Assembly (NCBI RefSeq): GCF_000876015.1
Contig: NZ_BBQM01000019.1
Coordinates: 1-64,000 of the forward strand
Direction of reading: 5' to 3'
Source: Cupriavidus basilensis
GTDB taxonomy: Bacteria > Pseudomonadota > Gammaproteobacteria > Burkholderiales > Burkholderiaceae
Length of the DNA: 64,000 bases
Shown here: positions 44,181-52,222 of the stretch, piece by piece
How the letters are laid out: every line of letters begins with the position of its first letter
Position numbering within the stretch: position 1 is the stretch's first letter
The notes under the pieces: generated by a model
Database searches by the model: none
The model's input: only the letters and a program-made list of their open reading frames with translations
What the model was told of the DNA's origin: nothing
Program-made: the position numbers and the translations under genes

Positions 44181-46337
44181 ATGCCTTCTCCTCGCCCATC
44201 GCAAGGGTGCGCCGCCGCATGCGCGCCCGCTCTCCGGCTCTCGCCTGTCGCCAGCGCGGTGCTGGGCCTGACCGTCGCCTTCGCCGCGCTGCCGGCGCTG
44301 GCCCAGGCCGAAGCCACCTTGCCGACCGCCACCGTGTCCGCCTCGCGCGACGCGGAGCCGGCCAAGGTCGAACGCGTGAGCGGCGGCGCGCTGGGCGACC
44401 GCAAGCCGGTGGACACGCCGTTCTCCGTGGTCGGCGTCACCAGCGAGGAGATCCAGGAGCGCATGGCGCAGACCGCCAACGACGTCTTCAAGTACGACCC
44501 GTCGGTATCCATCCTGGGCGACAACACGCGCACCGAGAATTCGTATTTCGCCGTGCGCGGCATGCGCGTGGACCCGCTCAACGGCACCAAGGTGGACGGC
44601 CAGAATTTCGTGGCCTGGGACACCGAACTGCCGCTGGAGCCGTTCGAGCAGGTGGAACTGCTCAAGGGCCTGTCCGGCTTCATGTACGGCTTCGGCACGC
44701 CCGGCGGCATCGTCAATTACGTGGTCAAGCGCCCCACCGACACGCTCTATCGCCAGTTCACCTTCGGCTACCAGGCCAACAACATCTGGAGCGAGAAGCT
44801 CGACCTCGGCGGCCGCTTCGGCGTCGACGACCGCTTCGGCTACCGCATCAATGCCGTCAACGAGGAAGGCAACTCGGTGGACCCGAACGTGCGCGTGCGC
44901 CGCCAGGTCTTCTCGCTGGCCACCGACTTCCGCATCACGCCGGACCTGACCTGGTCGGCCGACGTCATGTACTGGAAGCGCAAGACCAGCGGCACGCTCT
45001 TCGGCATGTCCTTCGCGCCCGGCGTGGACGTGCCCGGCGCCAGCAAGGTCGCGCGCAACATCGTGCAGCCCTACTCCTCGCACGAGACCGACACCACCAC
45101 CGTGGGCACCGGCCTGGACTACCGCATCAACGACGCCTGGAAGGCCAGCTTCAAGTACCGTTTCGCGCGCGAGAACCGCCTGAACGCGGACAGCTTCCTG
45201 TTCGTCGAGGACGCCGCCGGCAATTTCTCCGACACGCAGTACCGCTGGAAGACGGCCTACTACTACCAGGCCTACGACGCGATGGTGCAGGGCAAGTTCG
45301 ACACCGGCGGCATCAAGCACGAGGTGGTGGCCGGCGTCGGCTACCAGACCCAGGTGCGCGAGCTGGATTCCGGCCTCGGCGGCAACGGCATCTACCTCGG
45401 CGAGAGCAACCTGTACAACCCGGTGCCGCTGCCCGAGCAGGCCGGCGTGGGCAAGGACTACGTGCCCTACCGCGACTACAAGATCACGCAGAAGTCGCTC
45501 TACCTGAGCGACACCATCCAGTTCACGCAGCGCTTCTCGGTGCTGGCCGGCCTGCGCTACACCGACTTCGCCCAGAGCAGCTACGACACCTCGGCCCAGA
45601 CCACCTCGCGCTACAAGGCCAGCCCGGTCTCTCCGACGGTGGCGCTGATGTACAAGACCGACGACTTCTCCACCGCCTACTTCAGCTACGTGCAGGCGCT
45701 GGAGCAAGGCGGCTCGGCCGGCATCACCAACGCCAACTACCCGGCCGTCTACGGCCCGCTCAAGAGCAAGCAGTACGAGATCGGCTTCAAGACCGAGCGC
45801 CGCGACTGGGGCGCCAACGTGGCGCTGTTCCGCGTGGACCGCGGCTACGAGTACACCAACACCGCGAACGTGTTCGTGCAGGACGGCACGCAGCGCTTCA
45901 CCGGCCTGGACACCAGCGGCTGGCTGCGCATCGCGCGCGACGTGCGGCTGCTGGGCGGCGTGATGTGGCTCAACGCCAAGGCGCACGGCGTGGACGATCC
46001 CGCCATCGACGGCAACCGCGTGTACGCCACGCCGCGCTACATCGCCACCGCCCGCGTCGAGTACGACACGCCGTTCCTGCGCGGCCTGACGCTGTCGGCC
46101 GGTGCCAAGATCACCGGCGACATGTACGTGAACTCGGCCAACACGCAGAAGGTGCCGTCCTACACCACCGTGGACCTGGGCGCGCGCTACCTGACCAAGG
46201 TCGCCGGCAAGGCGGTGACGCTGCGCGCCGGCGTCAACAACGTGGCCGACAAGCGCTTCTGGACCACCACCTACGACGGCTTCGTGCTGCCGGGCGCCTC
46301 GCGCACCTTCCTGGCCAACGCCAGCGTGCAGTTCTGA
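44181..46337 (+). CDS. TonB-dependent siderophore receptor
   Basis: This is a 718-residue outer-membrane receptor for a ferric siderophore. The signal peptide ends near ALPALAQA, and a TonB box TLPTATVSA follows at residues 46-54. The plug domain includes KPVDTPFSVVGVT, YFAVRGMRVDP and LLKGLSGFMYGFGTPGGIVNYVVKRP. The rest is a 22-strand barrel ending in the terminal FLANASVQF with C-terminal Phe, needed for Bam insertion. It is the last gene of the Fur-controlled operon. Its TonB box closely resembles the N-terminus of the colicin-M-like protein encoded 6 kb away. Confidence 0.93.
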   Translation: MPSPRPSQGCAAACAPALRLSPVASAVLGLTVAFAALPALAQAEATLPTATVSASRDAEPAKVERVSGGALGDRKPVDTPFSVVGVTSEEIQERMAQTANDVFKYDPSVSILGDNTRTENSYFAVRGMRVDPLNGTKVDGQNFVAWDTELPLEPFEQVELLKGLSGFMYGFGTPGGIVNYVVKRPTDTLYRQFTFGYQANNIWSEKLDLGGRFGVDDRFGYRINAVNEEGNSVDPNVRVRRQVFSLATDFRITPDLTWSADVMYWKRKTSGTLFGMSFAPGVDVPGASKVARNIVQPYSSHETDTTTVGTGLDYRINDAWKASFKYRFARENRLNADSFLFVEDAAGNFSDTQYRWKTAYYYQAYDAMVQGKFDTGGIKHEVVAGVGYQTQVRELDSGLGGNGIYLGESNLYNPVPLPEQAGVGKDYVPYRDYKITQKSLYLSDTIQFTQRFSVLAGLRYTDFAQSSYDTSAQTTSRYKASPVSPTVALMYKTDDFSTAYFSYVQALEQGGSAGITNANYPAVYGPLKSKQYEIGFKTERRDWGANVALFRVDRGYEYTNTANVFVQDGTQRFTGLDTSGWLRIARDVRLLGGVMWLNAKAHGVDDPAIDGNRVYATPRYIATARVEYDTPFLRGLTLSAGAKITGDMYVNSANTQKVPSYTTVDLGARYLTKVAGKAVTLRAGVNNVADKRFWTTTYDGFVLPGASRTFLANASVQF

Positions 46338-46370
46338 CCGCGCTGCCGGCGCCTTCCGCGCGCGCCATGA

Positions 46371-46406
46371 AAAACGGCCCCGCCGAAGCCTCGGCGGGGC
46401 CGTTTT
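46371..46406. terminator. Bidirectional terminator between receptor and metC-like genes
   Basis: AAAACGGCCCCGCCGA (46371-46386) pairs perfectly with TCGGCGGGGCCGTTTT (46391-46406). The A-run and T-run at its ends make it a terminator for both converging genes. Confidence 0.9.
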
Positions 46407-46422
46407 CGCATGCGCGCCGGAC

Positions 46423-47661
46423 TCAGGCGCGCAGCGTCGCTTCCATCGCCGCGCGCAGGTCGGCGATCAGGTCGCGCGTGTCCTCCAGGCCGATGTACAG
46501 GCGCACCAGCTCGCCCGTGCCTTCCCAGCCGGCCGGCGGCCAGCTGCCCGCCGGCCGCATGGTCTGCACGTGGTACGGCACCGCCAGGCTGTGCGCGCCG
46601 CCCCAGGACCAGCCGATGGCGAACAGGCGCAGCGCCTCGACGAAGGCGTCGACCTGCGCGCGCGTGTAGCGCTCGCGCAGCACGATCGAGAACAGGCCGC
46701 TGGCGCCGGTGAAGTCGCGCCGCCAGAACTCGTGCCCCGGGCAGTCGGGCAGCGCCGGGTGCAGGACCTTGGCCACTTCCGGGCGCCGGCACAGCCATTC
46801 GGCCACCTCGCGCGCGGCGCGGTCGTGCGCGGCCAGCCGCACCGGCATGCTCGGCAGCGAGCGCAGCACCAGGTAGCAGTCGTCGGCGGACACGCCCCAG
46901 CCCATCAGCATGCGGGAGCGCCTGATGCGGTCGTGGAGCTTGTCGTCGCGGGTCAGCACCGCGCCCATCAGCACGTCGCTGCCGCCCGACTGGTACTTGG
47001 TCAGCGCCTGCACCGAGATGTCGATGCCCTTGTCGAACGGCCGGAAATACACGCCGGCCGACCAGGTATTGTCGATGGCGGTGAGCACGCCGCGCGCGCG
47101 CGCCGCGGCCACGATGGCTTCGGTGTCGGGGATTTCCATCGTCACCGAGCCGGGCGACTCCATCCAGATCAGCTTCGTGTTCTGGCGGATCAGGCCCGCG
47201 ATGCCGGCGCCGATCATCGGATCGTAGTAGCGCACCGACACGCCGAAATCGCGCGCCAGCCATTCGCCGTGCTCGCGGTTGGGGCCGTAGACGTTGTCGG
47301 GCACCAGCACGTCGTCGCCCGACTTGACCAGCGCGAAATACACCTGCGAGATCGCCGCCAGGCCGGACGGCAGCAGCAGCGTGTGGCGCGCGCCCTCGAT
47401 CAGCGCCAGATGCTGGCACAGCGCCTCGCTGGTGGGCGTGGCGTGCAGGCCGTAGCGCCAGTAGGTGGTGGCGCCGTCGCCGTGCGCGCGCAGCTCCGCG
47501 AGGTTGCGGAAGACCACGGTGGAGCCCCGGTGCGTGGGCGGCGAGAACGAGGCGAAGCCGGGCGCGAGGTCCAGCTCCGGCTGGACGGCCACGGTTTGCA
47601 GGAAGGCGGGTTGGGGAGCGGGCTGAGAAGCGGAGGGCTCCGGCGGCTGGCGGTCGGACAC
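46423..47661 (-). CDS. metC: Cystathionine beta-lyase / Cys-Met metabolism PLP enzyme
   Basis: This PLP-dependent lyase of the Cys/Met family cleaves cystathionine to homocysteine. I prefer the GTG at 47661 with AAGGAA five bases upstream (412 residues). An ATG at 47712 lies further up without a ribosome site. Motifs are TTYWRYGLHATPTSEAL, LLLPSGLAAIS, the cofactor-stacking DNVYGPNREH, AIDNTWSAG and the PLP lysine in LTKYQSGGSDVLMG. SWGGAHSLAVPY and YIGLEDTRDLIADL end the fold. The WSAGVYFRPFDKG segment matches MetC rather than MetB. Confidence 0.88.
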   Translation of the reverse strand: MSDRQPPEPSASQPAPQPAFLQTVAVQPELDLAPGFASFSPPTHRGSTVVFRNLAELRAHGDGATTYWRYGLHATPTSEALCQHLALIEGARHTLLLPSGLAAISQVYFALVKSGDDVLVPDNVYGPNREHGEWLARDFGVSVRYYDPMIGAGIAGLIRQNTKLIWMESPGSVTMEIPDTEAIVAAARARGVLTAIDNTWSAGVYFRPFDKGIDISVQALTKYQSGGSDVLMGAVLTRDDKLHDRIRRSRMLMGWGVSADDCYLVLRSLPSMPVRLAAHDRAAREVAEWLCRRPEVAKVLHPALPDCPGHEFWRRDFTGASGLFSIVLRERYTRAQVDAFVEALRLFAIGWSWGGAHSLAVPYHVQTMRPAGSWPPAGWEGTGELVRLYIGLEDTRDLIADLRAAMEATLRA

Positions 47662-47766
47662 GATGGTTCCTTGTCTGGCGATGACTCGATAAGCATTCGA
47701 GCTTACCAGCATTCGGGCGCGCGTTGGCCCGGGGTGCCTTCTTCGCCTCCGCCCGCGCCCGGCTGG

Positions 47767-48390
47767 CTAGTGGTCGGAGATCGACGACTTCGGCGGCGGC
47801 GGCGCGTAGGTGATGCCGCTGCCGGGCCTCATGTCGAACGGCGGGATCACCAGCACGCCGAGCGGCCGGATCATGAAAGGCAGCACGATGGCCGGGTTGG
47901 CCGGGTCGGTCCAGTTGCCGCGCACCGCGCCGGTGGCGTCGATGGCGCCCTCCCAGTTGCCGGTCACGTGGGTGCCGTCGCTGGATTCTTCCATGAGGAA
48001 GCCGCCGTTCTCGTATTCGCCGGCCAGCAGGCGCACGCCGCCGCCGCCCGCGCTGTATTCGCCGTGCACGCTGTCGCGCTCGTCCGGCTTGGGGCCGATG
48101 CGCAGGCGCACCGGCTGGTCGCCCAGCGTGCCCACGTAGACCGGCAGCGAAGCGTATTCAGGGCGCGGCGCGAGCGGCCGGGGCGCGCCCGTGGAAAGCT
48201 GCGCGCCGCGCTTCGCCTCGCCGTCGCGGATCGCCTGGTTGATGCCGAAGCCCTTGCCGTCGCCAGCGGGCGGCACCGTGGACAGCTCGGTGCCGCCGGC
48301 GGCCAGCGCGGCGCCGGCCAGCATGGCCGCGGCCATGCCGGCCGCCAGCGGCAGCCGGGCGCGGAACGATCGGTTCGCGGGACGACGCAC
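47767..48390 (-). CDS. Exported protein of unknown function, 207 aa
   Basis: I do not recognise a family. The N-terminus is a signal peptide (RARLPLAAGMAAAMLAGAALA, cut before AGGTELS). The mature part has a repeated strand pattern: LPVYVGTLGDQPVRLRIG, VHGEYSAGGGGVRLLAGEY, GGFLMEESSDGTHVTGNWEG and GAVRGNWTDP, suggesting a small beta-barrel or sandwich that may bind a ligand. The C-terminus is proline-rich. It starts 10 bp after bktB on the same strand and may be cotranscribed with it, without an evident functional link. Confidence 0.75.
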   Translation of the reverse strand: MRRPANRSFRARLPLAAGMAAAMLAGAALAAGGTELSTVPPAGDGKGFGINQAIRDGEAKRGAQLSTGAPRPLAPRPEYASLPVYVGTLGDQPVRLRIGPKPDERDSVHGEYSAGGGGVRLLAGEYENGGFLMEESSDGTHVTGNWEGAIDATGAVRGNWTDPANPAIVLPFMIRPLGVLVIPPFDMRPGSGITYAPPPPKSSISDH

Positions 48391-48400
48391 TGCCGCTGCC

Positions 48401-49585
48401 TCAGATGCGCTCGAAGATGGCCGCGATGCCCTGGCCGCCGCCGATGCACATCGTCACCAGCGCATAGCGGCCCTGCACGCGCTGCAGCTCGTACAGCGCC
48501 TTGACCGTGATCAGCGCGCCGGTGGCGCCGATCGGGTGGCCGAGCGAGATGCCGGAGCCGTTCGGGTTGACCTTGGCCGGATCGAGGCCGAGCGCCTTGG
48601 TCACGGCGCAGGCCTGCGCGGCGAACGCCTCGTTGGCTTCGATCACGTCGAGGTCCGCCACGCTCAGGCCGGCGCGCGCCAGCGCCTTCTTCGTGGCCGG
48701 CACCGGGCCGATGCCCATCGTCTTCGGGTCCACGCCGGCGTGCGCGTAGGACACCAGGCGCGCCAGCGGCTTGAGGCCGCGCTTCTCGGCCACGCCGCGC
48801 TCCATCAGTACCACGGCCGCGGCGGCGTCGTTCAGGCCCGAGGCATTGCCCGCGGTGACGGTGCCGTTTTCCTTGACGAAGACCGGCTTGAGCTTGGCCA
48901 TGTCGTCGATGGTGACGTCGTGGCGCACGTGCTCGTCGGTGTCGAAGGTCACGTCGCCCTTGCGGGACTTGAGCGTGATCGGCAGGATCTGGTCCTTGAA
49001 GTGGCCGGCGCGGATGGCCGCCGAGGCGCGGCGGTGCGACTCCAGCGCGGTCTCGTCCTGCTGGCCGCGGCTGATGTCGTATTCCTTGGCCACGTTCTCC
49101 GCCGTCACGCCCATGTGGATGCTGTGGAACGGGTCGTGCAGCGCGCCGAGCATCATGTCGAGCAGCTTGGCGTCGCCCATGCGCGCGCCCCAGCGGGCCG
49201 ACTGCGCCAGGTACGGCGCGCGGCTCATGCTCTCGGCGCCGCCGCCGATGGCCACGTCGGTGTCGCCCAGCAGAATGGTCTGCGCGGCGCTCACGATGGC
49301 CTGCAGGCCCGAGCCGCACAGGCGGTTGACCGTCAGCGCGGGCGCGTCGATGCTCACGCCGCCCTCCACCGCCGCCACGCGCGACAGGTACATGTCGCGC
49401 GGCTCGGTCTGGATGACGTTGCCGAACACCACGTGGCCGACCTCGTCGCCGCCGACCTGCGCGCGGGACAAGGCCTCGCGCACGACCAGGGCGCCCATCT
49501 GGGTCGGGGAAAAATCCTTCAGGCTGCCGCCGAAGGTACCGATCGCGGTCCGGACGCCGCTCACCACCACCACTTCACGTGTCAT
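48401..49585 (-). CDS. bktB: Beta-ketothiolase BktB
   Basis: This 394-residue thiolase condenses acetyl-CoA with acetyl- or propionyl-CoA, supplying 3-ketovaleryl-CoA for copolymer PHA. It has the nucleophilic Cys90 in [54 protein letters not shown] and the second Cys in VTMCIGGGQGIA. The start MTREVVVVSGVRTAIGTFGG and the length equal those I recall for C. necator BktB. It lies 8 kb from the phaCAB cluster, so two thiolases of differing chain preference are present. Confidence 0.93.
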   Translation of the reverse strand: MTREVVVVSGVRTAIGTFGGSLKDFSPTQMGALVVREALSRAQVGGDEVGHVVFGNVIQTEPRDMYLSRVAAVEGGVSIDAPALTVNRLCGSGLQAIVSAAQTILLGDTDVAIGGGAESMSRAPYLAQSARWGARMGDAKLLDMMLGALHDPFHSIHMGVTAENVAKEYDISRGQQDETALESHRRASAAIRAGHFKDQILPITLKSRKGDVTFDTDEHVRHDVTIDDMAKLKPVFVKENGTVTAGNASGLNDAAAAVVLMERGVAEKRGLKPLARLVSYAHAGVDPKTMGIGPVPATKKALARAGLSVADLDVIEANEAFAAQACAVTKALGLDPAKVNPNGSGISLGHPIGATGALITVKALYELQRVQGRYALVTMCIGGGQGIAAIFERI

Positions 49586-49679
49586 CTTGTGTCTCCTGGG
49601 CTGATGTTGCAGCGCACAGTATAGCGGCGCGCCGGGCAAAACGAACGACCGTACTTTTACCTAAGCCTCGCCGGGCGGG

Positions 49680-51059
49680 TCAGACCTCGCCCCACAGGTC
49701 GTGGCCGTCGGCGCCGGTGATCTTGACCTCGACGAACTCGCCGGCCTTGTAGCGCTGCCCCGCGCCCGCCGGCGGATCGATATAGACCAGCCCGTCGATC
49801 TCCGGCGCATCCGCGGCCGAGCGGCCGATGCCGCCATCCTGGTTGACCTCGTCCACCAGCACGCGCAGCGTCTGCCCCACCTTGCGCTGCAGGCGGCGCG
49901 CCGAGACTGCCTCCGCCACCTCCATGAAGCGCGCGCGGCGCTCCTCGCGCACCTCGTCCGGCAAGGCGCCCGGCAGGTCGTTGGCGGTGGCGCCGTCCAC
50001 CGGCGAATAGGCGAAGCAGCCCACGCGGTCCAGTTCGGCCTCGGCGATGAAGTCCAGCAGCGTCTGGAACTCCGCCTCGGTCTCGCCGGGGAAGCCGGCG
50101 ATGAAGGTGCTGCGGATGGTCAGCTCCGGGCAGATCTCGCGCCACGCGCGGATGCGGTCCATCGTTTTCTCGGCATTGGCCGGGCGCTTCATGCGCTTGA
50201 GCACGTCCGGGTGCGCGTGCTGCAGCGGCACGTCCAGGTAAGGCAGCACGTGGCCCTGCGACATCAGCGGAATGATCTCGTCCACGTGCGGGTACGGGTA
50301 CACATAGTGCAGGCGCACCCAGGCGCCGTAGCGGCTCGCCAGCTCGCCCAGCGCCGCCACCAGCTCGGTCATGCGCGTCTTGAGCGGGCGGCCGTCCCAG
50401 AAGCCGGTGCGGTACTTCACGTCCACGCCGTAGGCGCTGGTGTCCTGCGAGATCACCAGCAGTTCCTTCACGCCCGACTTGAACAGGTTCTCCGCCTCCA
50501 GCATGACCTCCGCCACCGGGCGCGACACCAGGTCGCCGCGCATCGACGGGATGATGCAGAACGAGCAGCGATGATTGCAGCCCTCGGAGATCTTCAGGTA
50601 GGCGTAATGCTTGGGCGTGAGCTTGATGCCGGCCGGCGGCACCAGGTCGGTAAACGGATCGTGCGGCTTGGGCAGGTGCGCGTGCACCGCCTGCATCACC
50701 TCGCCCAGCGCGTGCGGGCCGGTCACGGCCAGCACCTTGGGATGCACCGAGGTAATCATGTCCTCGCCATTGGCGTTCTTCTTCGCGCCCAGGCAGCCGG
50801 TCACGATGACCTTGCCGTTCTCGGTCAGCGCCTCGCCGATGGCGTCCAGGCTCTCCTGCACCGCCTCGTCGATGAAGCCGCAGGTATTGACCACCACCAG
50901 GTCCGCGCCGTCATAGGTGCCGCTGATGGCGTAGCCCTCGGCGCGCAGCTGGGTGATGATCTGCTCGGAGTCGACCAGGGCTTTCGGGCAGCCCAGGCTG
51001 ACGAACCCCACATTCGGAATACGGTCTTTGTTGGTCGTTGATTCTGCAGGGTTTTTCAC
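49680..51059 (-). CDS. rimO: Ribosomal protein S12 methylthiotransferase
   Basis: This is a 459-residue radical-SAM enzyme that adds a methylthio group to an Asp of ribosomal protein S12. The N-terminal UPF0004 domain has three cysteines ([32 protein letters not shown]) that hold the auxiliary cluster. The radical-SAM site is [19 protein letters not shown]. The C-terminal TRAM domain has [14 protein letters not shown] chose the GTG at 51057-51059 behind GGAAGT; an ATG at 51128 is in frame but starts a non-conserved arginine-rich stretch. Confidence 0.95.
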   Translation of the reverse strand: MKNPAESTTNKDRIPNVGFVSLGCPKALVDSEQIITQLRAEGYAISGTYDGADLVVVNTCGFIDEAVQESLDAIGEALTENGKVIVTGCLGAKKNANGEDMITSVHPKVLAVTGPHALGEVMQAVHAHLPKPHDPFTDLVPPAGIKLTPKHYAYLKISEGCNHRCSFCIIPSMRGDLVSRPVAEVMLEAENLFKSGVKELLVISQDTSAYGVDVKYRTGFWDGRPLKTRMTELVAALGELASRYGAWVRLHYVYPYPHVDEIIPLMSQGHVLPYLDVPLQHAHPDVLKRMKRPANAEKTMDRIRAWREICPELTIRSTFIAGFPGETEAEFQTLLDFIAEAELDRVGCFAYSPVDGATANDLPGALPDEVREERRARFMEVAEAVSARRLQRKVGQTLRVLVDEVNQDGGIGRSAADAPEIDGLVYIDPPAGAGQRYKAGEFVEVKITGADGHDLWGEV

Positions 51060-51208
51060 GGTTACTTCCAGATGTGGGGCGGGCCGGGCGGGACATGGCC
51101 GCCGGGCCGTACGAAGCCAATCGCGCATTTTAACCGTTCGCCGGCGTTTGCCGGCGGCTAAGGCCACACATCTCCATTCACCCGAAGTCTCTCCCCATTT
51201 GACGCCTA

Positions 51209-51373
51209 AGAAGTCGTTTCAAAATGGAGCGAAGCGGTCCTGGCTAAGGCCGAGCAGGGAATTCGGTGATCCGCCTGCGCAGCGACGCGCCCTGCAAGGG
51301 TGCGGCCGCAGACAGTACAAGTGGTACTTGCCGTGCCGCGCAACGATGCCAGGACCCTTTTGAAACGGCTTCT
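51209..51373. repeat. MITE-like element with 16-bp terminal inverted repeats
   Basis: AGAAGTCGTTTCAAAA (51209-51224) and TTTTGAAACGGCTTCT (51358-51373) are inverted copies with one mismatch, bounding 165 bp with no coding capacity. GGTCCTGGC just inside the left end (51237-51245) is mirrored by GCCAGGACC just inside the right (51348-51356). An internal AGTAC-AAGTG-GTACT dyad is also present. This is what a non-autonomous transposable element or the joined ends of a deleted insertion sequence look like. I see no clear target-site duplication. Confidence 0.55.
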
Positions 51374-51376
51374 AGA

Positions 51377-51394
51377 GCCTCACGGCCGTGAGGC
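51377..51394. other. Perfect 18-bp palindrome
   Basis: GCCTCACGG-CCGTGAGGC is a perfect palindrome three bases beyond the repeat element. It may be a hairpin or protein-binding site. The remainder of the gene-free stretch 51060-51807 (748 bp) becomes AT-richer to the right and shows no convincing gene. Confidence 0.45.
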
Positions 51395-51807
51395 CGTGCA
51401 CCCACCCTCCCACTTGCGAACAGCTGAAATCGTTCGAGACTCCACTTCGACGGCAGCCACCAAGCTGGTGACTGCTCTTGCACCTGCGACAGATCGCTTG
51501 CCAGTCCCTACGAAAAGCTACTCTTAATTAACATTAACATTATGCCAATGCCATATCAGCGAGCGCCGGTTCCTTTTTTGTTCTTGCCGTACCGAACTAT
51601 GGCCAGATCGGGCAGCCACAAGCAGCATGTTTGCCGAGGGGCGGTTGCCCAGCTCCAATGCCATATGCACATTGCTTTTCTGCCTCACGCTCGTCAGGGA
51701 GCCCGTAATCGGGACAGGGTCCACTGGTCCACTATCTCAGTTCACTCATGCCGACGTCAGCCGTCGGCGGATATGCAGCCCCTTATGCGCCTCCTCACCG
51801 ATACCCT

Positions 51808-52140
51808 CTATTGCAGGCTCAGTTCCAGCCCTCCTTTGCAGTCCACCAATGCCAAGTATTTCTGCCCGCCTTTGCGGAATGCAATGCTCGACAGCGTGGA
51901 GTCATACACCGAGCCGGGGACAAATTCGATATCGTCAGCTCCTTTTCCGTTGCGGATAAAATAATCGCGTACGGCTGATTCATAAAACTGCGGAGTCGCA
52001 TCTGGGCAAGTCCCCATATTACCATCATAGTGGCGCAACCCTATTACAAATGGGACCAAGAAGATCGCCAACACAGCAGCAACCAGGACACCGACAAGAG
52101 CAACCCCCATCCGATTTAATATTTTCAATATTATTTTCAT
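51808..52140 (-). CDS. Membrane-anchored two-cysteine protein, candidate Cmi-like immunity protein
   Basis: This 110-residue protein has an N-terminal TM anchor (about residues 11-35, GVALVGVLVAAVLAIFLVPFV) followed by a small domain with Cys45 and Cys101. The colicin M immunity protein Cmi is similar: about 117 residues, anchored at its N-terminus, periplasmic, with one disulfide near both ends of the domain. TCPDATPQFYESAVRDYF and YLALVDCKGGLE can be laid against the Cmi segments around its two cysteines, from memory. It lies 82 bp downstream of the ColM-like gene on the same strand and is equally AT-rich. The order is co-directional, unlike in the colicin plasmid. Confidence 0.65.
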   Translation of the reverse strand: MKIILKILNRMGVALVGVLVAAVLAIFLVPFVIGLRHYDGNMGTCPDATPQFYESAVRDYFIRNGKGADDIEFVPGSVYDSTLSSIAFRKGGQKYLALVDCKGGLELSLQ

Positions 52141-52222
52141 TTGCTATAAATAAATTATCCACATAAGTATAAAATAAACAAATAAAATAATATCCCTCCC
52201 CCGAAGAAGAACTTTTGCTTCT

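Noticed and set aside
51627-51959. Plus-strand frames opposite the immunity-like gene
   Set aside because: The minus-strand frame has a proper TM anchor, paired cysteines and a matching neighbour; the plus-strand frames are cysteine/proline-rich without features.
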